Source of the DNA: Coffea arabica
Taxonomy: Eukaryota > Streptophyta > Magnoliopsida > Gentianales > Rubiaceae
Length of the DNA stretch: 64,000 nt
NCBI RefSeq assembly: GCF_036785885.1
Contig: NC_092320.1
Coordinates: 15,191,557-15,255,556, forward strand
Direction of reading: 5' to 3'
The notes below the pieces were generated by a model. It searched no databases. It saw only the letters and a list, made by a program, of their open reading frames with translations, and was not told the origin of the DNA. This document shows, in pieces, positions 25,400-40,200 of this stretch (the stretch's first letter is position 1; each line of letters starts with the position of its first letter). A program made the translations under genes and the position numbers.

Positions 25400-28267
25400 C
25401 ATGGAAATGATTCTTCTAAGACAGGGTTTTTGGAAGCAAAAATAAAAAATTTAGGGAGTCGGAGAATGGAAAGTAAATAACAGCGGAGGAGTACAAGAAA
25501 TTACTGTGGATTGGGGAGTTTTGAGATATGGGTGGAGGGAGGAGGGGTGAAAAAGCAAATTGAATTGAAGAGGGAAGATTTGGAGGAGGAGACACAAAAT
25601 TCAAACCGCAAATATTTTGGATTTGAGAATTTGGGGAGATTTAGAGCGGGCAGTTCAATGAGAGGAAAGTGGAGGGGGGCGTGGGATTGGGTGTGGGAAG
25701 GTGTAGTGAGTTAAAAATGGGTTGAAATGGAAGCTTACTAGATGTGCTTCGATTTTTATTTTTATTTTTATTTTTTTGGCCGTTTCCAATTTCGAGCTTG
25801 GTACTAGTTAGTGACTAGTGAGTTTATATATCGTCACTATGAATTTTTATTCGCAATTTAAGTGCCAACTCATAACTGCCTTTTTATTTTATTTATTTTT
25901 TAAAAATATGTTGTATCGATTGATTTTTAACATTTGCCTCACTGTTTGTTTGTATTTTTTTTTGGATGTTTGATATCATTCTTCTTATTATTATAAATTT
26001 ATAACATTATAAATTTTACGTTTTTCATGAATATATTTTTTAACCATATTTTTGCTTCACATATATAAAATCGTTACACTATTATTATTATTATTTTTAC
26101 AAAATCTTCAAAAAAATAGCAATCAAAATGGGTTCCAAGTATGACTATATGATCACAAATTTAAAACTAAACAAAGATTGAAAATACACAATTTTAAAGT
26201 TTGAATTTTGACTTTATCTAACACAACAAGCATTTGTACAAGCACGCTCCAAAATAGGACACGAGTTGCTAGAAAAAGCGATTAGAATAAATCACATGCC
26301 CACGATACTTATAATTTAGGAAAGTGATGAAAGAGCAATTACAGGAAGTGAAAAAATTTTTTTTTTTTTTTAAGTAAAGATGGGGGAGACATATTTGTTG
26401 TAACATATCTTTGTATTGTAAATCAATATATTATCTCAAGCACCTATTTTAGAAGTTTTAGGGAACAAAGTGACTTATGATGAGTTATGGCAATTTCAGG
26501 CGGACTACTAGGAAACACATCTGGAAAATTCACTAGTTTGGATAAAAAAAAGGTTTGAACCATGAGGCTGCTGGAGAATATCAGAATAATTCATGTGTCT
26601 GCCAAAGAATATCTGAATAAAATCATTATTATGACATCACCTAACTTTCCTTCAGGTTCAAGTAAACCATTGGATTCCAGCCCAGTGGCCACTCCCTGGG
26701 GGTAAAACCCTTCCTGCACGTCATGTGCCTTAGTACACGATTTGACAGTTTCTTGACTTCACTTTTAGACGGTGCTTTAATCACACCCGTCCGATCCATC
26801 CCCGTCCTCCTTCCCCCCTAATATAGCGCCAGTTGTAATTGTTAGTATAATCAAAAAAGGTACAAGCACGTATCACAGTTATGAAGGCGATGTAAAGGCA
26901 GACAACAGGTAGCGAGCGCACTTCAAAAGCATTTGTGAACAAAAAAACTCAAATGAACCTCCCCACCATGCGCGTGTCTAACAATCGCATGCACTCTCAG
27001 GAAGCTGATGAGAAAATTTTATTCATATTCACCAAACATTACATTATAAAACTATAAAAGTAAAATACTACTATTAGATTATGCTTATAGCGAGAGTAAG
27101 AATAAGTCAATTTGCCTTTATAAGGAACGGGATCAAACCACCTCTCAGGAAGCTGATATATTTTCGCCAATAAGACTCTGTGCACATCCCTCTATTACAT
27201 TAATACAAGCCTAAGATATCGAAAAGTAACGAGCATAATGAAAGACTTCCCATCGTTTTTGCCAGCTCTAGAAAGGTGATGCACACGGCTTAAGAGAATC
27301 CAGTAAAAGCCCCAGGGGAACAAATTTTGAACAAGAGACTTTTCTGTTTTCCTGTTTTCCGAGGAGGAAGAAGCGGGAAAGGATTGTTGCTGTCCGTCGT
27401 ATTAAAACTCAGGACCTGGTAATCCGGCAAATTTTCACCCGTATTCGAACCTTATCATGCAGCAAAAAGCCAAGCAACTGAAACTCGAGCACTGGTCGGT
27501 TCAGCTCCTCAATATCTTCACCCAGCAGCAGCAAACCCTATAACTTAGTGCCATCTGCATTTTACAAATTCCATTCATAGTTAAGTTTCAAGAATCAAGG
27601 GTCAAAAGCAAAATCAGAGTAACAAGGAGATGAGTGAAGACTTTCAGCCAGGAAACATTACTCCCCTTCGGGAACATTACCTGCAGCAGCTCTATGAACT
27701 CGCATTAGCAGCACATACCGGACTTGCATTTGTCTTCATGCAAACTATCTAGTAAACTCAGGAAGCACAGCCACAACACACACACAAACAGAGAGAGAAA
27801 GAGAAGCAGGTAAAAATGGTATCCTTTTAATTTCATTGATAAGGTTTTCCTCTATCACTATTGAATAGAATGTGCCAACATAAACCAATTCATGATTTCC
27901 CCCAAAACTGCAAGCACATAATTCCCCCCACGAAAGAAAAGAAAATATCAATAGCTCAATGGCCTGTCAGATCAATAGTATATTACACTCTGCATGTAGT
28001 ACTCCGCTTCATCCAACCACCTACACCAGATCATTGTCCCACAAGTAAACCACAGGTCTGGCTGAATCTTGCCCTCTTTTTAACAAGCATCACAACAATA
28101 CACCTTGGTCTACCTTGCCCCCGAGAGCATGCAAATGATTCTCCAGTCTCAAGTATTCGATACTCTCCTTGACTGGGAGTCAGATCCCGTGAGGCTTTAA
28201 TTGCCAAAGCTTAAGCCAAGTCTCACTTGGAAATCTCAGAGCATTTGCCAGATTCCAAATTCAACCT
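25400..28267. other. Intergenic DNA between NSE4 and the PIE1 3' end
   Basis: The NSE4 promoter side is at the left; PIE1 3' UTR is expected toward 28267. Between 25740 and 26450 the DNA is very AT-rich with ATT repeats and no gene. The only structured item is the short insertion at 27010-27141. No tRNA or conserved RNA was recognised. Confidence 0.5.
27010..27141 (-). mobile_element. Short insertion with perfect 16-bp target duplication, possibly a truncated SINE
   Basis: CTCTCAGGAAGCTGAT occurs at 26994-27009 and again at 27142-27157, flanking 132 bp of AT-rich DNA. Long exact duplications are typical of LINE-driven retroposition. On the minus strand the insert opens TGGTTTGATCCCGTTCC, which resembles the B box of a tRNA-derived SINE (GGTTCGANNCC). 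This suggests a 5'-truncated copy. It has no clear poly(A) tail, so the SINE label is tentative. Confidence 0.5.
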
Positions 28268-31200
28268 TTAGCCAATATCTGTAAATTCTGGCAATATCAA
28301 ATAATCATCCAACCCAGAAATGAACCCAGGAACATAGTCATGTGCAACCATATCTGAGCTGTCAGTTGCCATTGGAAGTTCAGGATTGATGTTAAAGGGA
28401 GAACTGACACAAAGGTCAGCCATTCCAATTTCAGCGCTGCTGGTTGATACCACATCATCTTTTACACAGAAATCACTGAATACTGGATGGAGTACTGGAT
28501 CAGCTGCAAGATTACGGGCATCACTAGATTCTGTAGTTGTCTTTCTCAATTTTGATCTGGACGACTTATTTGAATCAGAAACTAATAGCTTGTGTTTCCC
28601 CAGAGATTGTACTTTCATTGGAGTTCGAGACTTTGCATCCCCAACAGGGAAAGCCAAAGTAGCCCAACCAAAACTATCTTCAAGACAAGCTCTAGATGCA
28701 GCTCTGTAAAGAACCAAGAGTTACATATTAAGTTCTCAAAAACTATATAACATATTGCTTATAAATACACTAAATAGCAAGTGCTTAGTTGTCAATCAAA
28801 GAAAAAGTAAAAAGGGCAGCAACCTTATTTTCAACTTTGCATTTTTCTTTATTTTAGGTGATTTCATGAAACACAGGACTGCATTAATGAATAAGAAATA
28901 AACCCAAGGACAAAATTGACCAATCAAGAGATTAAGAGAGTGTTCGAAGACAAGGTTGAGGCCCCAAGAAAGATTTCATCCTAACATCTCATATACCATA
29001 AATAAAATGGCTTGAAAATAGCACAAATATTCGGGAAAAACAAAGAGTGATAGACACTTAATTTTCCCAAAGCCGGCACTTGTCAATAATAGGTGCAAGA
29101 AAGAAAAAGGAAAGTTCCAGTGAAATTGTATGTGGCTCCATGGTGACAGACAGTAACATATTTAGTAAAAAACCGAAGAAAAACATTCCTGCTTTACTCC
29201 ACAGGGTAGCAATAGCCATGTAGAGTTTGTTTGCTTCTAGGCAGTTGGATGATGCACTTGCAAATCATTGAATCGAGAATACAGCACAGCACATTAACTT
29301 AAGTTTTTATTATTAAAAGCAAGTAAATGTCTTGCTGCAATAAGCAATACCTGAGATGCTTTTCTTGTCCAATGGTTTTTGAAGATGGTGGAGTCTCACG
29401 CCCAAGTATTGAAAGATTTACAACAGATGGAAGGTTTAATGTTGCATCATGCTCACCACCCAGTAATTGTAGCGTAACATCGAGTCTCTCTGAAACAACA
29501 GAAGCTTCATCCCTCTGCTTGGAGATAGGAACATTGTCATCCTTTTTAGCTGTGTGATCATCACAGAGAGCAGCTGCTACTAACTTACCACATGCAAAAG
29601 AATTGGTGAATTTCATCGACTCCAACGATTCTCCACTGAAATCCCTGGAGACGACGTTCAACGGAGAGGTGACTGCCTTTCGATAAGAAGAGGAGGCATT
29701 TTGAGAAGGTGCCAGGTTGTGTCTGTTAGTCTTAAGAGATGAGAACCTCCATACAGAAGAAAGAAGGGCAAAAAAATGCTTTTGAATAAGAGGTTCAGCA
29801 TCAGAAAACTGAGAAGCAACATCTAGCAACATCCTGGTATGGTCCTGGCGCAAAAGGAGGACAGGGATTAGCTAAATCTAAACAAAAGCTTCTTCCATAT
29901 TGACAAGGCAGAGTGCATTGACAATGCATTTTACTAAAGAAACTTGAGATAACATTTAAACCAAAAAACTGTAGGTAAAAAATGAGAAACTACAAAAAAA
30001 AGTAATACCATCTCCAATTGATGAAAGTTGACAATGTACTATAAAATGAATAATAGACCAAAAGAAGGCTAGATTTGCCATAACCAACAATACTTTTGAA
30101 GCAGCTCATTCAAATAATACACACCAAAAGAAATACACTCATTTGCAAAGTTTTCATGATGCTATAAATTCTTGTACAATCTCAAGACGCTATCTCCATG
30201 TAAAATGAGGCACAGAAATACCTGGAGAACAATGCATTGAACATATGTACACATAATGAAGGATAGAATGATGCAAGAATTTAAGGAAAAGCTCGACACT
30301 CAGTCTGCAGCAGCATTGAACCACATCATCAATTTCAAGGTATTGTGCATCATTTGAAAAACCTTTAGCTTCATTATATCTTCTTATTTTACAAAATATC
30401 AAGGAATCTCATCCTATCAACAATTCTAAGGTCATAGCTGGGGTCCCTGATTCATGCTCTAAGCAAAGTGCAAACTGCGCTTTATCAGAATCCTGAGTTG
30501 TAAACAAGTTACCAGTCCAATTAGAGTCAAGAACATTAAGATTAGCACTTCTTAACCATTGCCACTTCAAATTTAAGTAGGCACAATAGCTATAATTCAA
30601 AACCTCATAACTTTCCTACTGTAACTCATAAGCACAGACATTTATTAGGACAGAACATCACATCATATACGTATACATAAGCATATGTGTGCATATAGCA
30701 GCTTAATGTCCAGGTAAAACATGATCCTTTCTGGGTATTTTAACCCACAACACAGTACTCAAATGCAGAAACAAGTATAAATAGACACACGTACTTTCAA
30801 AGTTGCTTAATTTGTGCAAAAAAAAAAGAGAGAGAAAAGCAGGTGGTGATTTCTCTTTGGCAACACATAAACCATACAACAATGACCAAGACACAGGTTA
30901 TTGGAATGTGAAACATTGTCCTATTGAGATGCCTCACTCACAATTCTACTCTAGAATTTCTGCTAGTCCAAGCTGTTATTTTAGGCTTGACTAAGGAATC
31001 CACTTATTAACATTTTATATGTGATTCTGTTCCAAATATTTTTTCCATTAGTACAGAGGGAGATTCATTGTTGAATGTGCTTACCTCAGTTACTTTAAGA
31101 AGACCCTTCCCAGAGCCAGTATTGCTGGCTTTGTCATTGTTCACAGGATCAGTGCTAGTCAAAACATATCTTTGAATAAGCTCCCTGAACCTCTCACAAC

Positions 31201-34200
31201 AGTGGACAGGATATCGGTACCTGCCACGATAAAGCCCACCAGTAGACATACCATACAGCATTTCACTCACCAAGCTCCAATTTGCACCATACTCATGCAC
31301 AGCAGCACATAGAATAGCATCCTCCTGAGGCGACCAAAAATCAGGGACAGGAAAACAATCTTTGGGCCACATATTCCCTTTCTTCTTAAGTTTCTCTGGT
31401 CTAATGGTCATAACCCGCTTCACAGGCATAGGGATGATTGAAACTTTCTTTCCGATCTTACTCCTGCTCACAGACTTAAGTTCAACATCAACTACTCTAC
31501 TCTCACATTGCCTAGAATATTTGGTATCATTCTGCAGCTTTCCCAGCATTTTGGAGTCTAAAACAGAGGAGCACATCTCAGGAGCCTTCTTAAACTTCTT
31601 GGACTTCTTTGTGCTTCTCTCTTCATCAACCCATGGTGCTTGTTTACGTTTCTTCTCCAGCCTTCGACACGGAGACACATCACCAGAGGAAGTCATTTCA
31701 TCATCATACAGAGATTCTCCATCAATAGACATCAGTTCCATCGCTGACTCCTCCTTAACGGCTTTGAACTCAGAAGCTAAAGCTCCTTTCTTCAGAGATT
31801 TGAACTTGGCTTTCTTTGTCTTTTTCTTTGACTTGGGTTTACGAACAGTTGATATCTGATTTCTGCATACCACACAGAGCTAGCTATATAACACACAATA
31901 ATTTCCTAATACTGCAGTGACCACCTAGATACAAAGTGCGCTGGGGATAGATAGGAAAATTCTCAGCAGCATACTTACCTCACGGAATCAGAATACCCAT
32001 ATTCTGCAAGTTCCTTCTCTTTAGCTTCAGCTTCCAGTTCTTCCATCAACTACCAAGTATTTTTAAAACAACCTCATCAGTAGAATAAAGTAAAAATTGC
32101 AGGAAAGGCATGGTTTAGGGTGTCCTTACAAGCTGGAAAATCTACAATTGCTTTTCATTCAGGAAGTTTTCTATTTCGTTTCGCTTTTCTAGAGAGTTTA
32201 TAAAAAACAAAAGTATTATTGGTGCCACTAACCTGATGCTGGGTCAAAGCCTCAACTTGCTGACGATATACCTCAGTTGCAAAATCAGCATCCCAACCTG
32301 ATATTGGCAGGAATTTTGAGCATTAATACTACTAAGACCTCAGACCATGCATTACTCATGTGATTCATCTACAAGCTAAACACCTAAGACTTGTTCAAGC
32401 ATCAAAAGAGTCAGAAATTTGTTTAACTCAATAAAACATGAAAACAATAAAATGGAACATATAGGTGCGACATTAAGGCATAATACGCACAGTGTGTCAA
32501 TGCATTGTTAAGGGATAATATGCATTGTGTCATGATTTCAAGCATTGTCAATGACTAAATTATAGGAAAGAGCTACTTACTTTCATATACAAAAGGTTCT
32601 TCATCATCGTCAATATCAGCTTCCATGTCTTCCTTCAACTTTTCAATGCGATCCAGCTCCCACTCCTTTTCCTCAAACTGCACTTGTGATTGTGTTGCTG
32701 TCTTATCTATGATTGGGTCCCACAACTCCATAAAGCGTATTGCATAGCGGTCAATTGGACGTAGCTGATTCTCAAAGGACAAAATTGTTTGTCCTGATGC
32801 AGCAGCAGCTGCAGCCATCTCTTTGACATCAGCAAGCATATCAAAATCATCTTCCTTACCAGCAAAGGTGATGGATCCACCTTCAACTGGTCCTTCAACA
32901 TTCAATGCTGCCACACTGTCTTTATTTGATGCCGTAACCTGGCCATCATGCTCAGCAGGCTCATCAGTCTTTAGGTCCTCCTCATTGCCAAATTCTTCTT
33001 CTTCCAATCTCCCAATAGCTTCTTCAGTAAATTCTTGATTCTCCACAGCCTCTTCCTGTTCAACCTTCTTCAGTGCCATGTAGTCTGCTTCATCTTCAGC
33101 ATATTTCAGAGCTGCCTCAACATCAGCATTAGAGAGAGGAACCTCAGAACTTTCATTGCAGTTGTCCTCCTTTTGCACGTTCTCTACTGAAATTTTTTGA
33201 TGGCCAGTAAACAGTTCCATTGGATCCAGCTTTTTAAAAAATTCAGTGTTATAACCCCCACTCTGGATAACCAAATCATCGAGAACACGTTTCTGATTTG
33301 CCTTCTTTAATATATTTTCTTCAATGGTGCTCTCGCTGATTAACCGATATATGTGTACTTCACGTGTCTGTCCTATTCTATGACAACGATCTTGAGCCTG
33401 TTGATCCATTGCAGGATTCCAGTCGCTATCATAAAAGATGACTGTATCTGCCCCAACTAAGTTAATGCCGACACCACCACTACGGGTTGATAAAATGAAG
33501 AGGAAAATTTTTGGATTAGTGTTGAACCGCTGCATCAATGTTTGCCTCTCTTCTGGCTGAGTGGAGCCATCTAAACGCATGTATGTGTAACCATACAAGT
33601 TAATGAAAGCCTCCAAAACATCAAGCATCTTTGTCATCTGGGTAAAAATTAATGCCCTGTGACCTTCTAATTTTAGACGCCTAAGCAAAAGTGCAAGCTC
33701 CTGCAACTTGCCACAGTCAAACTGTATAAGACGTCTATCAGGGAAATAGACTTGCCTTCGGACAACTGCAGGCCGCAAAGGAGTGAGAAGAGGAGACAGA
33801 ACCTCCAAGCATCTTTCCTTGAAAGTCGGTTGAATAAACACAGAACTTCCACCTTTACTGCACCAGCAAACTGGGGTTGGTGCACGGGCAGCAGGGATAG
33901 CAAACATGAAACTCTCCACCTGATCAACCATTTTATGAAATCGTTCAACAGGTGATAGTACAATGTCAGCCAGCATCGATGAATATGAGTAAGACAAGGG
34001 ATTAGACTTCTGATCATGAATCGCATAGACAGGATTTTTTATGGTGACAAGTTCCTGTAAACCTGTTGAGTAAATAGGTTTCCTCCTGCACCTTAAAGAA
34101 TTCCACCAAGCAATAGATGCTGCCCGCTCCTTTGCTTCTCTCTGTCTCTCCTTCGCAAGTGCCTTCTGGATCTCCTCAAAAATGTTCATCCCATGAAACT

Positions 34201-37200
34201 TCTTATGCTTATAAGCATGCCCAACTTCTCCACAAACTTGGTTAACACGACCCTCAATCAAGCTTGAGGGGGTAGCAATAGCTTGAATATCTTCACTCTC
34301 CCAAGATGACATGCAGTTATCCAGATGTGTAAATGAAAGCCCTAAATCACCAAGGTCCACCGTGGAAAATGGGCGAGGTGTAAGCATTGCACAAACAGAT
34401 GAGCTTAACTGCAGATCAATGCCAGTCATATCAAAGGAACTGACAATTGGACGGCCTTCAAATAAATCAGGATGGTTGCAAACTTTGCGAAGTTGCATTA
34501 TGACACTAATCATCCCAAAAAAATTTGAACTAGCAAGGGTGGCTTGGGTCTCTGAGCTAGCAATGAAATCCTCATACAAGTTCCGCTGCCTCTTTGACAG
34601 TCTACAATAGATGACATGTTCATACTTCATTGGAAGCTGCTTCTCTACATCCCTCTTCAACCGACGTAATATAAAGGGTCGAAGAACATTGTGCAAGCGA
34701 TCGACAACCTCTTTATTAACTTTTTCTTGTCCCTCAACCATCCCAGATATGGGATTACTAAACCAGTCCTTAAATTCTTGATGAGATTGAAAAATGTGGG
34801 GCATCAAGAAATGCATTAAAGACCATAATTCCATAAGATCATTCTGCAAGGGGGTACCAGTTAAAAGAATGCGCCGTTTTGAGTTGAAATTCAAAAGCGT
34901 CTGCCATCTTTGTGACTTCCAATTTTTTATCAGATGAGCTTCATCTAAAATCAAGTATTTCCACTTCTTCCGCTTGAAAACTTTAGCGTCCTGTATAACA
35001 AGTCTGTAAGTTGTTATACAAACATGAAAAGAATTTGGTTTTAACCACCCTTGCCTCTTTATTCTTCGCTCTTTAGCACTTCCAAAATACGTCAATATTT
35101 TGAAAGCAGGACACCATTTAAGAAACTCCGTTTCCCAATTGAGCATGACGCTAGTTGGAACAACAATGAGATGAGGGCCCCATATCCCCTTCTCACATGC
35201 TAGGTGAGCTAGCAGAGCAATTGTCATAATAGTCTTTCCCAAGCCCATCTCATCTGCCAAAATCCCATTAAGTTTCTTCTCATACATGGTAACAAGCCAG
35301 TCCAAGCCAATATGTTGATACTCACGAAGAGGATACTTGAGAAGAAAAGGGAATTTCGTACGCACTTTCGTTGTTGAGAATGTATTACCCGTGGGTTGTG
35401 CCGATCTAGCAGCAGCAGCTGCATCAGCAATTATGTCTGCACTTTCGCCCTCTCCTCCAGCTTTTGCTACATATTCAGTTTCTGGTTCTTCTACCTCAGA
35501 GCAAGCAGCAGGCTGAAATGCACTAAAATTATCTTCTCTGTTTAAAGATACTTTAAGCTCCTTCAACTCACGATCCTTGGGTTCAAGTGAATCCATAAAA
35601 TTCTCAGAAGCAGAAGCATATTCAGATCCAGTGTCATCATGCTCATCTTTCTCAGAGTCCCAGTCCTAACAAGAAAAATTCAAGCCATCAGAATAATCTC
35701 AAAGATATAAGAGTCACTTCAGAAAAACTGAAGCGAGAAATCCACACCATACCTTTTTATACCTTGCAAGCAGATCTTCTATAGGAATTTCACTCTCTTT
35801 CTGCAATAGCGCAATCTGAAAAATAGCCATTTAATACATTAAATCAAACCAAACTCAACATTTGATATATCAACTAATAAATGGAAACCAGAACACCGGT
35901 ATACAAGGATTAGATTATTGGAAAAGTATTTAAAAAAAAAACTAAAATGGAGCAGTGATTGAGCTGTTCTTGCCTCATTTGGGGCATCATTGGGTTCCGC
36001 CTTGGCTAGTTCTTCCTCTTCTAACAGGGTTGTCTCATCATCCTGAAGTCAATGTGAAACATAATCTCAAAAAATCCAATCATTTTAAAATCCCAAAAAT
36101 CAAGATTGGTGACTGATCAAGAAGATATACTCTAATTAACAAAGGCAAAAAGTACAATTACCAGATAACCCAAAATTTCACAAAAAAATGCACATCAATA
36201 AGACACTAGTAACTAGTAAAAATGCACATCATTTCAACGGAGTAGGAACCTCTATTCTGATTCAACACGCTGTATTTAATGTGCCACTAATTGAACATGA
36301 ATACACAACAATTATTGATGTCATGGGGCACTGTCCTCAACAAAGACGCATAAGAAGTGCAAATGGAAGGGCAATACTCCATAAGGCTCATTAACTATCA
36401 GACCAAGTCTAACTTATTAAAGTAGCAGCAGAAATTTAAGGACTCATTTTTAACCAATACTTCCCTGCATCTCTTTGACATACCATGCCCTAGAGCACAT
36501 CCTATTATCACACCCAGGAGCACATCCAACAAACAGAACTTGTTGGTTCCCTAAACTGGCAGTTCTATCATCTATGTCTTCATCTACCTCCTACATGGAA
36601 GACCTTGCACATCATCCTTAAAAGTATCATCTCTCTCCAACCCACCTTTTGTACTACATCCACATGCACATCACATCCAATCTTCAATATTCACCAACCC
36701 ACGCAACCTCTAAATGCATAACACAGCTCCCATGGCCATACCTTTTGGTAACTTCCTTCATACAGTTAGGAAGCTGATGTGATTCTATGAGAAACCATAA
36801 AATTTTCCATAAAGAATGATATGTTCTACTATCTACTTCCTTTCCAACTCAAGAGCTCTTGCTCACTGCAGGTTGCTTTATGTTCTAAAAATCATTCCTC
36901 TGAAAAACCAATTACATCTCACTACCTGCAAAACCTCCTCAAGAATCACCAATAATTTTCTTAGTAGTGTATTTGCTACCTTAAAGCTAAGTGGATGGAG
37001 TCTCAAAGAACACACAAATACACACTACTACACATCCAATTTTAAAAAAAAAAATCTTTTTGATAATGAAAGGTTTACCATAAAATCGTCTTTTTCCTCT
37101 CCTGTACCAATGTCAAAATCTTCATCATCCTGCACATGAAAGAGGATAAAACAGATTTAGCTCTATAATCGGCGAGCTACAAAAGTAAGGTGATCTTTAA

Positions 37201-40200
37201 ATAATTTCAGCCACACACTTCGATCACCATCAAACATATGAAGCAAAGCAGAGAGGACACATGACAGAAAAAAAAGAGCTATACTTAAACTACAATAAAG
37301 CTTCTGTACAGGAAAACACCTTTTGGCCAATAATGGAGTTTAATATCGTGTTTCAGAAAGAAAAAGTAATATAACGGTGACCATTAACGAACCAAGAGCA
37401 CCAGAAATGGTTATAATGTAGAGCAGCTCTAAAAAAAATGAAACACTAACCAAATTTCACAACAGTTTGATAACCTTTCTTCCAATATCAGTGACCAAGG
37501 TGAAAAAGATCAAATACTTAGAAACCTTGTATACACTCAGCTTTTGTCTATACCCTATCAAGAAAAAGATAACAGAAGTCTGAAACCTATTCATTCTTCA
37601 TAAAGTAACTGCAATCCCTATACAGATTAAATCTCTAAGAATGGCCATTTGACAAGATCCGCCAGGTGTAGTCAATTTACACTTTTAAAATTGAACAGCA
37701 CCAAGCTCAACCTTCAACTTGATGGTGAAACTCACCCCACACTACCATGTAAAGACATCCACCCATCAACCTTTCTGCATCCTAATTTAACACAGCCTTC
37801 AAATTGACCATGTACTTGCAAATAGTACAGGTCCTAGATGTTCCATATCTGATACAATAATTGAAACATCAAAACAGTAGAAAACTACTGCAGGTACAAT
37901 CCAGAGAGATTATCATTTCCAATCTTTACCTGTTCATCACTATAATCATCCAAAATGCACTGTTTCTCCCAGTCTTGAAATTTATTTGGAGTTCTTACTT
38001 TGTGCACTTGAACATCCAAAAAGTGATTGTTGGAATTGTGTAAAAAGCCATTACTCCCAACCTGTAATATAGAGCGAAAACATTAAGTTGAGTGAAGAGA
38101 TAGCTCAACAATTCATTACAATAACCACAAGCACATACAACTTACACAACGACGACCAGGAGATACTGGTGAGCTGCTTCTACCATTTGCAGACACAGTA
38201 CCAATTTTGTTCTCTTTGCCTGTATTGTCTTAATAAAATCCAAAATGAGAAGGTAACTATAGCCAATAAAGCAGAAAGCCAATTACTATAGACACTCACC
38301 ATTTTCAACTGGCCCATTAGCTCCAGTAGCAACAGCAGTTTGTTCTGGACTAGCTTTTCTGCTGACTGAAAATTTGTATTAATTAGAAATTGCAAATTGC
38401 ATAAATTAGGTTTTTTTTTGGGGGGGTCCTACTGAATGTTTTCTAACTAGGGCATGATAACAAAAATCAGTATTGAACCATAGAGAACAAGAATAGGAGG
38501 GTAGATAGCAAGACAGAGAATTCTATTGTCTCTTGTGCTCTCCCCCCTCCCCCGCCCAAACAACACACACCCTCTATATTACACAGAGAGATACATAGCT
38601 CTAGTTTTATTCTGATTTCCCTCTGTCAGGGTACCAATCTGGTTATCGTTTTCTGCAATAATTTCATGGAGCTACTTTTCTCATTCCAAAACCACAAAAG
38701 TTACCCTCCGCTGCAATAACTTCTTTGCAAGCTCTCAGGTGCTTATAATGCCTTATTGTCAAAATAAAAACACATCTCATCAGACAAGGTTAAGGCCTCT
38801 GAATAAGGGCTCATTCTCATCCCCTTTAGAATTTCCAAAATTCAATCATGGTGAACCATCAAAATCAACAAAAGCTTCTCTTTGGTAGATGGTCAGTTTT
38901 GGCTCTCTTGGTATTAAAAAATAAAAAATCTAGATGCAAAAAGTAAAAGATAAAAAAATAAGAAATCAAATCAAATCCATAATCAGGATAAATAATCAAC
39001 CAAGAACAAGCCTTAAGAAGCATAGGTTCTATCAGGAAGAGCCAAGAGCAGTAGTACGTGTAAGAAACTCAGATTCTAGATTAGAAACAAGGATTGTTGT
39101 TTGCAAAAGGTAAGACCATTTGTCCTTTAAAATTTGGCATTGTCAAGAACGTCAATGATCAGCAGTTTAGAACCAACTTCAACAGAGAAGTAATCATAGA
39201 CGTGGCCAGAGCCGTGAATAGATCCTAGATTGGTCCAATAAAACTTGCTATGAACAATTACCTCAAACAGATTCACAACGCTCAAGAGCACACAAGAGGG
39301 CAGGCCTACTTAGGTTATGCTACTAAGCATTCAAAGGACAAATAACTCTCAAGTTATCATGACAAGATGAAGTATAAATCATGCAAGGCTATAATCTTAG
39401 ATGGCTCCAAAGATTCATGATAAGGATTAATACATGATATGCCACATAAATTCCCCTCGAATTGAAGCTTAAATTCCAGCATTAAACTTAACCGTCTGGC
39501 TAGTTGCGCTTCTGGAATAAGGGCAGGTGAAGTTACAGAAAATGCAAGAAAGCAAAGATATCTTGACAAAAGATCTAGTAAATTAGGAATACCTCTCTCC
39601 TCATAGCGTTTAAGAAGCTCCTCCAGAGGAAGATCTATTTCATCTTGTAAAGCTGCTAATTCTTCTTCCCGTTCTTCTTTGGTTATGAGAGCCTCATCCT
39701 GCTCAATAGTATGCTCATCATCTTCCTAAAGCAGTATCACCACACATGGAAACAGTTTCATAAGTGCACAGATGCGCTGAATAAATACCAGAATGCAGCA
39801 TCAAAATCAACAAACATCAATCATAACTTTTACTAGCTTCAAAAGTCTCAATTTTATTAACCAAAAATAAGTATAGCACCGGCATCGCACATAAACATGT
39901 CTCAATTGTCAATAGTATGGCAGAATTGCAGACAACCCACACATTATAACAAAGTTGCATATGAGTATGCACCTATATAAAGTGCTCAGTCAATATTTTG
40001 GTTTCCCCTGGTTCAGAGCAAAATGCTGCCAAAGAAAGATTAAAACTTTACAAAAATTGTAGTGCATTACAAATAGAGGAAACAAACGCATCTGATGATG
40101 CAACCACCTATAAGTAGTTAACCAACCCCCCCCCCCCAAAAAAAAAAACCCAAAAAAAGAACCCCTTCTTCCACCACATAATAACACTTTCTGGATACCT

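Noticed and set aside
31362-31859. 165-codon plus-strand frame
   Set aside because: Antisense to the PIE1 SANT-domain exon, which is well supported.
40126-40148. C-run followed by A-run in a PIE1 intron
   Set aside because: Simple homopolymer tract, possibly with sequencing slippage; no functional signal.
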